A stretch of 64,000 nt of DNA from Hyphomicrobiales bacterium. Its GTDB lineage: Bacteria > Pseudomonadota > Alphaproteobacteria > Rhizobiales > OSC116. The stretch's first letter is position 1, and the number at the start of each line of letters is the position of its first letter. The notes under the pieces are model-generated. The model did no database searches. It was not told the DNA's origin and was given only the letters and a program-made list of their open reading frames with translations. The stretch spans positions 1-64,000 of the forward strand of contig JABSRZ010000003.1 of assembly GCA_013214705.1 (NCBI GenBank), given 5' to 3'. The translations under genes were made by a program, and so were the position numbers. Shown one piece after another: positions 1 to 8,742 of this stretch.

Positions 1-97
1 GATCTACACTGCATTTGTCGCAGAGCTTGAAAGAATGGGTGTTGAAAATGCTGCTGCCAAGGTTGTTGTATCGGATATTCCCCTTCGTTTGGATTGA
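1..97 (+). CDS. Partial unidentified CDS (C-terminal end only)
   Basis: An open frame enters from the left edge (codons begin at base 2) and stops with TGA at 95-97. About 31 residues are visible, starting IYTAFVAELERMG and ending SDIPLRLD. The composition looks like the end of a soluble enzyme or chaperone-like protein, but the fragment is too short to assign to a family. The direction matches the DoxX-like gene downstream, but more than 400 bases lie between them, so co-transcription is not suggested. No clear terminator hairpin was seen just after the stop. Confidence 0.6.
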   Translation, partial: IYTAFVAELERMGVENAAAKVVVSDIPLRLD

Positions 98-202
98 CTA
101 TAACAATCTCCCAGACGGGTCAACAAACAGCGCAACAACAGAGTAACATTTTAACCTACAAAACCTATAACTGATTGTTATTACTTACTATTAATATTGC
201 GT

Positions 203-223
203 GGAATCCCTCCCCATCCGCCA
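203..223 (+). other. tRNA-Ser-like 3' end fragment (candidate attachment-site remnant)
   Basis: The 20-base string GAATCCCTCCCCATCCGCCA (204-223) reads like the T-arm 3' half, acceptor strand, G discriminator and CCA of a serine tRNA. tmRNA ends look similar. No matching 5' acceptor strand or anticodon arm lies in the preceding 90 bases, so this is not a complete tRNA. Such 3' fragments are typical of the crossover left when an element integrates at a tRNA gene. The rest of 98-541 holds only AT-rich non-coding sequence and a doubtful 26-codon frame. Confidence 0.35.
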
Positions 224-541
224 TTTACCCAAAATTTCTTGTTTGAGTTTTAGAGATACCACGATGTGGCCCATCCACGCGGTGTAAACGTAGTGTGGCG
301 TTTTGAATGATCCCAAATATTGTTAGTTAGGCTTTGATTTTATATTTTTAATGCCTGCTAGAATGCTTTTTTAAGTCTGATGGTACGGATGGCTAGACAA
401 TTAGCTTTGATTTTTGTTAGATTGTTAGCGGCCTGCGACATTATGCTAAATTGCTGTTAATGGTGTAATTCATTATGTAATAGGAACATTATTAGCAGGT
501 TAGTCAGATATTTTGGCCGCACTTAATCAGGAGATATTGAA

Positions 542-1546
542 ATGAAACATTACAACATATCGCATTTGGGTTTAGTGCGTACTGCAGTTGCGTTTTTGGT
601 TTTTATATTGGTTTCAATGTCTGCCACCACCGGCTTTGCCCATGTAAGGTGGTTCGTTGATGCCGACAATGCAATTTTACCAAATTACCCAATATATGCG
701 CTTAACGATATTGAAATAATCATTTGGGTGGTAATTGGATTGGTTTTAATTGGCGCCTCTATTTTTCTGGATGGTAAGTTACCAAAAGTCCCTATCATAC
801 CAACCAAAATCCGCCACGATATACTAGAGAGCTTGCGTATTTTTGCCGGAATGTCTTTTTTACTAACCGCTTATAGTGGCGCGTTAATTGCGCCACATAT
901 GCAAGCCATAGGCGGATTAGGCACTACATTACTGTTTTTGCAAGCCTTAATTGGCATAATGTTGATTAGCAATAATTTTATCCATTATGCGGCGGGCATG
1001 TTGGTGGCATTATGGCTTGGGGTCATGGTTCAATTTGGGTTTTTATTCGCCCTTGAATATTCCAATGTCGTGGGCATTGCGTTGTTTTTTCTGTTTAACT
1101 ATATGCCTAATAAACAGCTGAGAGAGCGTTATAAACCGTATTCTGTTGATGTTTTGAGAATTTTTACCGGCATTGCCTTGGTAACGCTGGGTGTAACTGA
1201 AAAACTCTACGGGTCAGACCTTGGGCAGGCTTTCATTGCCAAATATCCGTGGAATTTTATGCAAATGTTGGGCGTCGAATCGTTTACGAATCAACTTTTT
1301 GTATTGTCAGCAGGTATGATGGAGGTCATTTTAGGCACTATACTCATTCTCGGCACAACAACCCGCTTAAACACATTGGTCATATCAATCTTTATGCTGC
1401 TCTCAAACACCGTGTTTCTTTTGGTAAACCAAAATGACAATGCTTTGTTGGAATTGGTGGGGCATATGCCAATTATAGCCACCGCGGTTATATTTTTATT
1501 CCTTGGCTATGGCCGAAGGTTAAAAATAACCAATTTGTTTAAATAA
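542..1546 (+). CDS. DoxX-like polytopic membrane protein
   Basis: This 334-residue protein has an N-terminal hydrophobic segment (about residues 13-33) followed by a short HVRWF-containing extracytoplasmic stretch. Some seven further hydrophobic helices follow. The C-terminal half (about residues 205-330) resembles the DoxX/SURF4-like four-helix domain, including LRIFTGIALVTLGVTEK and a second RLNTL...FLL helix pair. DoxX-like proteins are associated with redox or thiosulfate metabolism in some organisms, but no substrate can be inferred here. The start at 542 is preceded by CAGGAG at a suitable distance. The gene stands alone, with gaps of over 400 bases on both sides. Confidence 0.7.
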   Translation: MKHYNISHLGLVRTAVAFLVFILVSMSATTGFAHVRWFVDADNAILPNYPIYALNDIEIIIWVVIGLVLIGASIFLDGKLPKVPIIPTKIRHDILESLRIFAGMSFLLTAYSGALIAPHMQAIGGLGTTLLFLQALIGIMLISNNFIHYAAGMLVALWLGVMVQFGFLFALEYSNVVGIALFFLFNYMPNKQLRERYKPYSVDVLRIFTGIALVTLGVTEKLYGSDLGQAFIAKYPWNFMQMLGVESFTNQLFVLSAGMMEVILGTILILGTTTRLNTLVISIFMLLSNTVFLLVNQNDNALLELVGHMPIIATAVIFLFLGYGRRLKITNLFK

Positions 1547-1647
1547 CATTTTTAAATCATTACCTATATAAACCCGCAAATATTGACATTATTGGGTTTC
1601 GTGCCCACTTATCTTAAACATAAAATTAGTGACTAATTAGCAAAATT

Positions 1648-1835
1648 ATGAGTAAAAACAATTTAATTTTTCACCTATAATTTGCCCCGGTATTGGTTTG
1701 GTATTTGGCACAATTATTGGCATTGTTTTTGGCAATATGACACTAGGCCTAGTGCTTGGCTCTACTTTTGGGTTAGTTTTTGGAGCTGCGGCATATATGT
1801 GGTCAAAAAATAAAAACGGTGATGACGCGGGCTAA
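1648..1835 (+). pseudogene. Frame-disrupted small glycine-zipper membrane protein
   Basis: An ATG at 1648 opens MSKNNLIFHL and stops at 1678-1680. In the next frame a stretch without an ATG continues as GIGLVFGTIIGIVFG, then GLVLGSTFGLVFGAAAY, and ends with a charged tail before TAA at 1833-1835. Joined by one frameshift this would be a roughly 60-residue protein of a common layout: a short polar N-terminus, two glycine-zipper membrane helices and a charged C-terminus. A one-base indel is the simplest reading, either a real mutation or a sequencing error. The rest of 1547-2005 shows only AT-rich sequence and the IclR gene's upstream region. Confidence 0.4.
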
Positions 1836-2005
1836 TTTTTATTCATATTGACCTCATAAATTTGGCATTTTGTGCATATTTATATTAGCGCTATTCTATG
1901 CCAATCTGCCTAGGGTGCAAATTTTTATCATTTGCAAATCGTTTATGTGTGTATTATCTAAGGCCTACGAATTTTCAAAGAAATTAGATATGAGTTTAAT
2001 TTAAT

Positions 2006-2785
2006 ATGGCAAATAATCTCAATGTGGATGAAGATGATAAATACAAAGCGCCCGCTCTGGATAAGGGCTTAGACATATTAGAAACGCTAGCTGACGCCAA
2101 TTTGGGGTTGACCCAATCAGAACTAGCGCGCAAACTTAAACGCTCTGTTGGCGAAATTTTCAGAATGTTAATGGTGTTGCGCAAACGCAATCTCATAGAA
2201 TTAGATGAATTGAGCGACCGCTATTTCTTAACCACTAAACTTTTTGAACTGGCGCATAAAACCCCCATCATCAAGCGCTTGACCTCGGCGGCAACGCCCA
2301 TTATGCAACAGTTTTCCGTTAAATGTAATCAATCCATTCATCTGTCTGTTCAGTCAGATAAAAACATTCTGATTGTTGGGCAGGTTGATAATCCGGGCAA
2401 TAACGTGTTCAGCATCCGCATTGGCGCGCGGACAGATATTTGGAAAACATCTTCAGGCCGGCTGATGTTGGCATTTAAAAAAGATGATGAAATTGAAGCA
2501 TTTTTAAAAGAATCGCCCCACCCCGATGGGCAAAAATTCCAAGATTTGATAAAGCATATGCAGGAAATCAGGCAAAGCAATTGTGAAATTAGCCCCAGTT
2601 ATGTGGTAAAAGGCATCACCAATATCAGCGCGCCAGTTTTTGACCATGATGGCTATGCCATTGCCGCGCTAACCATACCCTATCTCGAACGGTTGACAGA
2701 GCAAGTGTCTATCCCACAATGCACAAAATTGCTAATCGAAGCCAGCCAAACATTGTCAAAACATATTGGTGGCAACGAGTTTTAG
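2006..2785 (+). CDS. IclR-family transcriptional regulator
   Basis: The protein has 259 residues. A winged helix-turn-helix occupies about residues 18-75 (ALDKGLDILETLADANLGLT, then SELARKLKRSVGEIFRML). The C-terminal IclR effector-binding domain spans about 90-250 and contains the usual SGRLMLAF and ITNISAPVFD segments. IclR regulators sense small carboxylates or aromatic acids and control nearby catabolic genes. It sits at the edge of the sugar-acid island and converges with the oxidoreductase gene at 2810. The likely targets are the divergent promoters between 4313 and 4435. The effector is not known; a 2-keto-3-deoxy acid or aldonate would fit the neighbours. Confidence 0.88.
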   Translation: MANNLNVDEDDKYKAPALDKGLDILETLADANLGLTQSELARKLKRSVGEIFRMLMVLRKRNLIELDELSDRYFLTTKLFELAHKTPIIKRLTSAATPIMQQFSVKCNQSIHLSVQSDKNILIVGQVDNPGNNVFSIRIGARTDIWKTSSGRLMLAFKKDDEIEAFLKESPHPDGQKFQDLIKHMQEIRQSNCEISPSYVVKGITNISAPVFDHDGYAIAALTIPYLERLTEQVSIPQCTKLLIEASQTLSKHIGGNEF

Positions 2786-2809
2786 CCCAATACTAGTCTA
2801 ATTTTAGGC

Positions 2810-3865
2810 CTATTTTGGTATTTGTGTGCCAGTTTGCCTATTGGCGATAAAACACGCCTCAACCAAGGCCATGGTTTTTATGGCGTCTTCCGTTGGCGAT
2901 ATTAGCGCAGCATCCTCACCACTCACCACGCGCTGCAAATTACTCATTGTGCCCACAAATGCGTCTGGAAACCACGCGCCATGCAACGAAATTTTCCGCC
3001 AGTCTGCGCCTTTGGTGGCCAACCAAAGCTCATCTGGTTCACCCACTGGGTAATTTAAGTTTATCCCAATTTGGGTCTGAACCGCGCCTTTGTCGCCTTC
3101 AATCCGAATGTTACATGCTTGAAATTTTTTGCCATAGCCATGGTTGTGGTTGATTGACATCAAACATCTTAAATCATCACCATAGTCCAAAATCGCGCTG
3201 GTTCTAGTTTGGGCGAGTTCCGGCACTCTTTTGTCACCCATGGTTTTAGCAAACACCGCGTTTGGCTCACCAATGAATGAGCGTATTAAATCCAAATAAT
3301 GTATGCTGTGGACGGCAATTTCCACCCGTTGCATTTTTTTCAGAAATGGAAATAACGTCCATGGTGTGTTTACGTTTAAATGCACCTCAACTTCTAATAT
3401 TTCACCCAATAAGCCTTGGTCAATAATGTCCTTCATCGCCAGCATTTGCGGGCTAAAGCGCAGTTGAAAATTAACCGCCGAAATTAGTTTTTTACGCTGG
3501 CACAAGTTTAATATTTGTTTGGCTTGAGCGAAATCTTCACCCATTGGTTTTTGAATCAACACCGCCGCGCCATCGGGTAATTGTTCCAAAACTTGGGTGA
3601 TGGCACTGGGTGGCAAGGCAAGGTCATAAATAACCTCATTGCCATGAGAGACTGCGTTTGCAATGCTGGTATAAGCGGATTGTATGTGCCACTCATTGGC
3701 CACGGCTGCGGCGCGTTTAAGGTCTAAATCATATATTCCCACAACTTCAAACCCAGCTTTTTTATAGGCTGGTAAATGGGCATCAGTCACAATGCCGCCT
3801 GTGCCGATAATGACAATCGGTTTGGTTTGCGTCGGCGCATCCCAACTCTGCTTAAATTGTGTCAT
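2810..3865 (-). CDS. Gfo/Idh/MocA-family NAD(P)-dependent oxidoreductase
   Basis: The protein is about 351 residues. An N-terminal Rossmann fold carries the [21 protein letters not shown] dinucleotide-binding region. The usual EKP motif appears as QKP (VLIQKPMGE), and the C-terminal domain has [16 protein letters not shown], which contains the usual active-site His/Asp region. The family oxidises or epimerises sugars. No other obvious L-fucose dehydrogenase is visible in the island, so this protein is a candidate for the first oxidation step; that is inference. The ATG at 3865 is chosen because GAGGGGG lies just upstream at good spacing. The gene overlaps the end of the MaoC gene by 14 bases and forms a two-gene minus-strand operon with it. 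Confidence 0.82.
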   Translation of the reverse strand: MTQFKQSWDAPTQTKPIVIIGTGGIVTDAHLPAYKKAGFEVVGIYDLDLKRAAAVANEWHIQSAYTSIANAVSHGNEVIYDLALPPSAITQVLEQLPDGAAVLIQKPMGEDFAQAKQILNLCQRKKLISAVNFQLRFSPQMLAMKDIIDQGLLGEILEVEVHLNVNTPWTLFPFLKKMQRVEIAVHSIHYLDLIRSFIGEPNAVFAKTMGDKRVPELAQTRTSAILDYGDDLRCLMSINHNHGYGKKFQACNIRIEGDKGAVQTQIGINLNYPVGEPDELWLATKGADWRKISLHGAWFPDAFVGTMSNLQRVVSGEDAALISPTEDAIKTMALVEACFIANRQTGTQIPK

Positions 3866-4313
3866 TATCATCCCCCTCAAATTCCACCAATAAGATATGT
3901 TCGCAATATAACACAACCTGTTTGTCTTGGTTGATCACGCGGCAAGCTTCGACAACAAACCCATAACCCGGTTTTTTTTCATGCACCCGCTTGCTGATAA
4001 TTTCCACCTCGGTGTGGATGGTATCACCAATAAATACCGGGCGTGGAAACCGCAATTTGTCGTAGCCATAGGTCATGGCAACTGGGTTTAATAATGTTGC
4101 GGTTAAGCCAATGCCAATAGAAAACGTCATTGTGCCATGGGCAATGCGTTTTTTAAAATCTTGCTGAGCGCAAAACACTGCATCCATATGATGGGGGAAA
4201 AAATCACCGGTGTGGCCAGCATGAAAAACAATATCTGCCTCGCTAATGGTTCTGCCATAAGTGGTTCGTAAATTGCCAATTTCATATTGTTCAAAATATA
4301 TTTTCTGTTCCAT
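3852..4313 (-). CDS. MaoC-family (hotdog fold) dehydratase/hydratase
   Basis: This single-hotdog protein has 153 residues. The hydratase-2-like active-site pattern Asp-x4-His is present in [11 protein letters not shown] (Asp37, His42), followed by the core helix region with HGTM and the [17 protein letters not shown] strand segment. MaoC proteins reversibly hydrate enoyl-CoA thioesters. The start is set at ATG 4313, with AGGGAG upstream; a GTG two codons earlier is possible. It is divergently transcribed from a second MaoC-like gene at 4435, and both probably share the 4314-4434 control region. Its closeness to a CaiB-type CoA transferase suggests work on a CoA-activated acid. Confidence 0.85.
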   Translation of the reverse strand: MEQKIYFEQYEIGNLRTTYGRTISEADIVFHAGHTGDFFPHHMDAVFCAQQDFKKRIAHGTMTFSIGIGLTATLLNPVAMTYGYDKLRFPRPVFIGDTIHTEVEIISKRVHEKKPGYGFVVEACRVINQDKQVVLYCEHILLVEFEGDDNDTI

Positions 4314-4381
4314 TTTCACTCCCTGTCAACGTTGAAATGATTATAACCTAGTTTGCTCTTATTTTAAATATAAAATATAAT

Positions 4382-4410
4382 TTGACATATGAAACTATAA
4401 ATTCTAGTCT
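4382..4410 (+). promoter_or_regulatory. Candidate sigma-70 promoter for the catabolic operon
   Basis: TTGACA (4382-4387) is followed after 17 bases by TAGTCT (4405-4410), about 25 bases before the ATG at 4435. The ribosome binding sequence GTGGGGA precedes that start. The surrounding 4320-4400 region is very AT-rich and lies between divergent genes, so an IclR operator is expected here, but no clear palindrome was recognised. Confidence 0.4.
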
Positions 4411-4434
4411 GACTTATCAAAAAGTGGGGACTTT

Positions 4435-4983
4435 ATGAATTTAAAAGATGGCGATAAAAATTCAGTGAAAGCTGATATGCCTGAATCCCACAGCGACATA
4501 CCGGTGTGGAACGCCGAAAACTGGTTTTATGAAGATTTCGAAATTGGCCATATAATCCGTACATTGCGGCGCACCATTTCAGAGGGCGAAGCCATGACAT
4601 TCAATACTTTGGTCGCCGATCTTCACCCCTACGTGGCCGATGAATATTTTGCAAAAAATCAAGGTATTTTCGGCCGCCGTCTGGTGGCAGGTGCTCAAGT
4701 TTTCTCCTATGGTTTGGGCCTTGCTGCTACCAATTGCGTCAATAGTTTCTCATATGGCTATGATAAATTGCGCTTCATTAAGCCGGTTTTTATTGGCGAC
4801 ACTATTTACACCATTAGAGAAAATCTTTCCAAAACCCCAAAATATGACGAAATGGGTTTGGTCAAAGTTAGTTATAAAGTGTTCAAACAAGAAGGCGAAT
4901 TGGCGCTGTATTGCGAACATTTGATGACCGTAAAATATATTCATCCCGAAAATTTTACCGCAGCAGGTGACCAAGATGATTGA
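4435..4983 (+). CDS. MaoC-like protein lacking the usual catalytic His
   Basis: The protein has 182 residues: a charged N-terminal extension (about 30 residues) and then a hotdog domain closely parallel to the divergent MaoC protein. The shared features include [32 protein letters not shown] and [11 protein letters not shown]. At the active-site position the sequence is ADLHPYVAD, so Val67 stands where the paralogue has the hydratase His (His42). The Asp (Asp62) is kept. It may be a subunit of a heteromeric hydratase, as seen in some MaoC pairs, or it may have another thioester role. It is the first gene of the long plus-strand run and overlaps the next gene by 8 bases. Confidence 0.75.
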   Translation: MNLKDGDKNSVKADMPESHSDIPVWNAENWFYEDFEIGHIIRTLRRTISEGEAMTFNTLVADLHPYVADEYFAKNQGIFGRRLVAGAQVFSYGLGLAATNCVNSFSYGYDKLRFIKPVFIGDTIYTIRENLSKTPKYDEMGLVKVSYKVFKQEGELALYCEHLMTVKYIHPENFTAAGDQDD

Positions 4984-6130
4984 ATTGGCCGAGCTTACCG
5001 GTATGACATGGGACCACACACGCGGTTACGACCCAATGGTGGTGACGGCGCAGATATTTTGCGAAAAGCACCCAAATACCGCCATTAACTGGCAAAAAAG
5101 ATCGCTTCAAGCGTTTGCTGACCGGCCGTTAGATGCCATGGCGCGCGAGTTTGATTTGATGGTCATTGACCACCCACATTTAGGTGAAGCCGCCAAGTCG
5201 GGCATGTTGGTGGCGTTTGACGATATATGCACCCCCGCGGAGCTAGATACGCTAGCGCAACAATCTGTTGGTGTGTCACATAAATCATACGAATTTGACA
5301 ACAAACAATGGGCATTGGCGATAGACGCGGCCACCCCCGTCGCGGCCTATCGGCCAGATCTGTTAGAAGATGTACCGCAAACCTGGCAGCAGGTCATTGC
5401 TTTGTCCAAACAAGGTAAAGTCCTGTGGCCGCTCATACCCATAAACGCCTTGATGAGCTTTTTTAATTTATTGGCAAATGTAAATTGCCCCTTTGGCGAA
5501 GGCTCAAATGGTGTCGAAGCTATTGGTGTTGAAACCGATATAGCGATCAACATATTAGAACAGATGAAATTGGTCAGTGATAACCTGCCACAACAATGTT
5601 TTAAAATGGACCCAATTGATGCCTATGAGTGGCTTTCAAGCCGGTCATCGCATAGTTATGTGCCGTTTTTATATGGCTATAGCAATTACTCCAGAAGCGG
5701 CTTTCGGCCACATTTGGTTAAAGTTGCCAACATCCCATGTCTCGGCGATGATGGCCCGATAGGCTCGCCCATTGGCGGCACCGGCATAGCCATTTCTAAA
5801 TATTGCAAAAATATCGAATTGGCCAAACAATATGCGTTGTGGATAGCTTCTGCCGACTGTCAAAAAGGTGTATTTTATCAAGCCGGCGGCCAGCCTGCCA
5901 ACTTAGTGGCGTGGCAAGATGATTATTGCAATCAACATAGCCATGGGTTTTTCGCGGATACGTTAGAGACGCTCGAAAAATCCTATCTACGCCCCCGGCA
6001 CAATGGCTATATGGCATTTCAAGACATTGCTGGCGATATAATTTTTGAGTTTTTAACCCAAAATATATCGGCAAAAACTACAGCCGAAAAAATAAACCAT
6101 GAATATCAGCGGAGTTTTGAGCATGAATAA
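4976..6130 (+). CDS. Solute-binding-protein-like protein without a signal peptide
   Basis: The 384-residue protein resembles family-1 extracellular solute-binding proteins (type 2 periplasmic-binding fold): [14 protein letters not shown] near the N-terminus, [17 protein letters not shown], and the late [26 protein letters not shown]. It begins [13 protein letters not shown] and has no hydrophobic signal segment, so it should be cytoplasmic. The ATG at 4976 has AGGTGA five bases upstream; a GTG at 4967 is less likely. It overlaps the MaoC gene before it and the CoA-transferase gene after it. The island has its own true secreted binding protein at 7351, so this one probably has another job, perhaps ligand sensing or an enzymatic role. 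That is inference. Confidence 0.65.
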   Translation: MIELAELTGMTWDHTRGYDPMVVTAQIFCEKHPNTAINWQKRSLQAFADRPLDAMAREFDLMVIDHPHLGEAAKSGMLVAFDDICTPAELDTLAQQSVGVSHKSYEFDNKQWALAIDAATPVAAYRPDLLEDVPQTWQQVIALSKQGKVLWPLIPINALMSFFNLLANVNCPFGEGSNGVEAIGVETDIAINILEQMKLVSDNLPQQCFKMDPIDAYEWLSSRSSHSYVPFLYGYSNYSRSGFRPHLVKVANIPCLGDDGPIGSPIGGTGIAISKYCKNIELAKQYALWIASADCQKGVFYQAGGQPANLVAWQDDYCNQHSHGFFADTLETLEKSYLRPRHNGYMAFQDIAGDIIFEFLTQNISAKTTAEKINHEYQRSFEHE

Positions 6131-7349
6131 AGTGGCTGATATGACAGAATTCGAACTGAAAAACCCAAAACTATTGGATCAAATCTTAGTGGTAGATTTC
6201 AGCCAATTTTTAGCCGGGCCGTTGGCCGGGTTAAAACTGGCCGATTTTGGCGCAAAAGTCATAAAAATTGAACGCCCAGAAGTTGGCGATCTGTGTCGCA
6301 ACTTATATCTGTCCGATGTCGATGTTAATGGCACAAACACTCTGTTTCACGCCATAAACCGTAACAAACAAAGCTATAGTGCCGATTTAAAAAACCCAGA
6401 TGATTTGGCCAAGGTAAAACAACTCATCAAACACGCCGATGTGGTCATTCAAAATTTCAGACCTAACGTAATCAAACGGTTAGGGCTAGATTACGATGCG
6501 GTTAAAAAACTAAATCCCAATATCATTTACGCTTCGGTTACCGGCTATGGCAACACCGGAGAATGGCATGAATTGCCCGGTCAAGATTTGCTGGCCCAAG
6601 CCAAATCGGGGCTTATGTGGTTAAGCGGAGATGCCGATCAACCACCAACGCCAATGGGTTTGGCCGTGGCCGATCAACTTGCCGGCAATATTCTGGTGCA
6701 AGGCATATTGGCCGCTTTGGTTAAACGCTCTCAAACCGGTCAAAGTTGCTTGGTCGAAACCAGTTTAATCGAAGTTTTGTTAGATTTTCAGTTCGAAGTT
6801 TTGACAACTTATATGAATGACGAGCAAAACCGCCTGCCGCAAAGAAGCAGCATTAACAATGCCCATGCCTATCTGTCTGCGCCCTATGGCGTTTACCAAA
6901 CTAAGGATGGCTTCATTGCCTTGGCCATGATGCCGGTCGATGGTTTGGCCAAAATCATCAATTGCGAGCAACTTAAAAACCATTCAGACCCAAAACAATG
7001 GTTCAGCAGCCGCGACGCCATTAAACAAATTCTTGTCGATCATTTTCAAACCCAGACCAGCCAATATTGGATGGAAATTTTTGTAAAAAATGACGTTTGG
7101 GCATCAGAAGTTTTAGATTGGAAATCACTATTTGAATCCGAAGGGTTTCAACAGTTGAATTACATTCAAGACCTCGTTCTCGGCAATGGCCAGACGATGA
7201 AAACAACACGCTCACCGCTGACTATTAATGGGCAAATATTATCCAGCACGGTGGCAGCGCCATCTATCGGCGAACATAATCAACAAATTGATGAAGAATA
7301 TGGTTTGACTCTGCATCATAAAATTCCACAAAACCAAAAGGGAGACTGA
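6123..7349 (+). CDS. CaiB/BaiF-family (class III) CoA transferase
   Basis: The protein has 408 residues. The class III N-terminal pattern is clear: VVDFSQFLAGPLAGLKLADFGAKVIKIERPEVGD, then AINRNKQSYSADLKN. The catalytic aspartate region is GQDLLAQAKSGLMWLSG. These enzymes move CoA between carboxylic acids in a ping-pong mechanism. ATG 6123 is chosen because GGAG lies eight bases upstream and the start overlaps the previous stop (ATGAATAA). The secreted binding protein follows after a single base. With the two MaoC proteins it forms a likely thioester module: activation of an acid followed by hydration or dehydration. The substrate is unknown. Confidence 0.85.
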   Translation: MNKVADMTEFELKNPKLLDQILVVDFSQFLAGPLAGLKLADFGAKVIKIERPEVGDLCRNLYLSDVDVNGTNTLFHAINRNKQSYSADLKNPDDLAKVKQLIKHADVVIQNFRPNVIKRLGLDYDAVKKLNPNIIYASVTGYGNTGEWHELPGQDLLAQAKSGLMWLSGDADQPPTPMGLAVADQLAGNILVQGILAALVKRSQTGQSCLVETSLIEVLLDFQFEVLTTYMNDEQNRLPQRSSINNAHAYLSAPYGVYQTKDGFIALAMMPVDGLAKIINCEQLKNHSDPKQWFSSRDAIKQILVDHFQTQTSQYWMEIFVKNDVWASEVLDWKSLFESEGFQQLNYIQDLVLGNGQTMKTTRSPLTINGQILSSTVAAPSIGEHNQQIDEEYGLTLHHKIPQNQKGD

Positions 7350-7350
7350 A

Positions 7351-8676
7351 ATGAATATTAAACAAAAATTAATGTGCACCATTGCTACCGGGTTAATCGC
7401 GACCCTGGGCATGAGCCAAATGACATTCGCTGCAGGCGAATTTGATGGGCAAACTCTGCGCGTCAAATTTATTGGTGGTGCACAATATGAACCGCTATAT
7501 GCTTTAATTCCAGCTTGGGAAGAAGCCACAGGCGCAAAAGTAGAAATCCTGTCTAGAAAAAATCACTTTGAGCTAGACCGTGAAATCAAACAAGACATTG
7601 CTAGTGGCTTGGTAGACTGGTGTGTGGGTTCAAACCATACAAGTTTTGCACCACAATATGGTGATTTGTATATCGATCTAAATGGACTGGTTTCAGAAGA
7701 CGTATTGGCAGATTTTGTGCCAAATGCCTTGGCCTCATCTACTGTTAATGGTCGTTTGGTGCAGTTGCCGCGCCATTCTGATGTATCTAACCTATATTAC
7801 ATCAAATCATTATTCGAAGACGATGATAACAAAAAAGACTTTAAAGCCGAATATGGCTATGATTTATTGCCACCTGAAACTTGGGTACAAGTTAAAGATC
7901 AAGCTATTTTCTTTGCCGATCCACCAAACTTCTATGGCACACAATTTGTGGGCAAAGATGAAGCCATCACTGGTCGTTTCTATGAAATGCTAAGAGCCGA
8001 AGGTGGTTCAATATTTGATGCCGAAGGTCGTCCGGTCTTCAACTCAGCCGCAGGTGTTCGTGCCCTTTCATGGTTTGTAGATTTGTACGAGTCTAAAGCG
8101 GTTCCAGCTGGTGTGCCAAATTATCTTTGGGATGACACCGGCCTCGGCTTTGCCTCTGGTACGGTTGCACTGAATTTGGATTGGGCTGGTTGGGCAAGTT
8201 TCTTCAACGACCCTGCAAACTCCAAAATTGCTGGTGATATTGGCATTATCCGGGCACCAAAAGGTAGTGCTGGTATACGCACCGGTTGGTCTGGATCGCA
8301 TACATTCTCAATCACCAAAACTTGTGAAACGCCAGAAGTTGCCGTTTCATTGATTGAGTTTTTAACCAATTATGACGCTCAAATGACTGAAGCCAGAACT
8401 GGCCTATTGCCCACACGTAGTGTTGTATGGGATGATGTAGTGACTGAATTTAAAGCTGCTGACAACGCATTTATGGTCGATATCTTCAAGACTTATAAAT
8501 TGTCAATGGCCGAAGATGCCTTCACTGTGCCGCTTATTCCAGAATGGATTGAAGTGTCAAACGCTTTATGGCCAAATCTGCAAGCCGCTATGATTGGTGA
8601 TAAAACGGTTCAAGAAGCTCTAGATGATGCCGCAGACCTTGCGACAGAAATTCTAGAAGACGCTGGTAAACTATAA
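7351..8676 (+). CDS. Sugar ABC transporter periplasmic binding protein (family 1)
   Basis: The protein has 441 residues with a typical Sec signal peptide (about residues 1-28, cleavage near MTFAAG). The body is a family-1 binding protein with FIGGAQYEPLYALIPAWEEATGA at the start of domain 1, LDWAGWASFFND in the middle and TGWSGSHTFSITKTCETPE late. It should capture a sugar or sugar acid in the periplasm and deliver it to the two permeases encoded next. The 66-base gap to the permease genes holds a strong hairpin. This would let the binding protein be made in excess over the membrane subunits, as is common for such importers. Confidence 0.9.
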   Translation: MNIKQKLMCTIATGLIATLGMSQMTFAAGEFDGQTLRVKFIGGAQYEPLYALIPAWEEATGAKVEILSRKNHFELDREIKQDIASGLVDWCVGSNHTSFAPQYGDLYIDLNGLVSEDVLADFVPNALASSTVNGRLVQLPRHSDVSNLYYIKSLFEDDDNKKDFKAEYGYDLLPPETWVQVKDQAIFFADPPNFYGTQFVGKDEAITGRFYEMLRAEGGSIFDAEGRPVFNSAAGVRALSWFVDLYESKAVPAGVPNYLWDDTGLGFASGTVALNLDWAGWASFFNDPANSKIAGDIGIIRAPKGSAGIRTGWSGSHTFSITKTCETPEVAVSLIEFLTNYDAQMTEARTGLLPTRSVVWDDVVTEFKAADNAFMVDIFKTYKLSMAEDAFTVPLIPEWIEVSNALWPNLQAAMIGDKTVQEALDDAADLATEILEDAGKL

Positions 8677-8692
8677 AAACCAGCCCCTCAAC

Positions 8693-8723
8693 GGTGGTCA
8701 ATTGTTCCCTACAATTGACCACC
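8693..8723 (+). other. Intercistronic stem-loop after the binding-protein gene
   Basis: GGTGGTCAATTGT (8693-8705) and ACAATTGACCACC (8711-8723) form a perfect 13-bp stem with a 5-base loop. Only a weak T-rich tail follows. It lies between the binding-protein gene and the first permease gene, so it probably acts as a partial terminator or as a 3' stabiliser for the upstream mRNA. Confidence 0.75.
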
Positions 8724-8742
8724 TCTATTTAAAGTGAGAAAT

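Noticed and set aside
380-460. A 26-codon frame starting MVRMARQLALIF with a lipobox-like LLAAC.
   Set aside because: It is very short, has no clear ribosome binding site and ends soon after the Cys; likely chance in AT-rich sequence.
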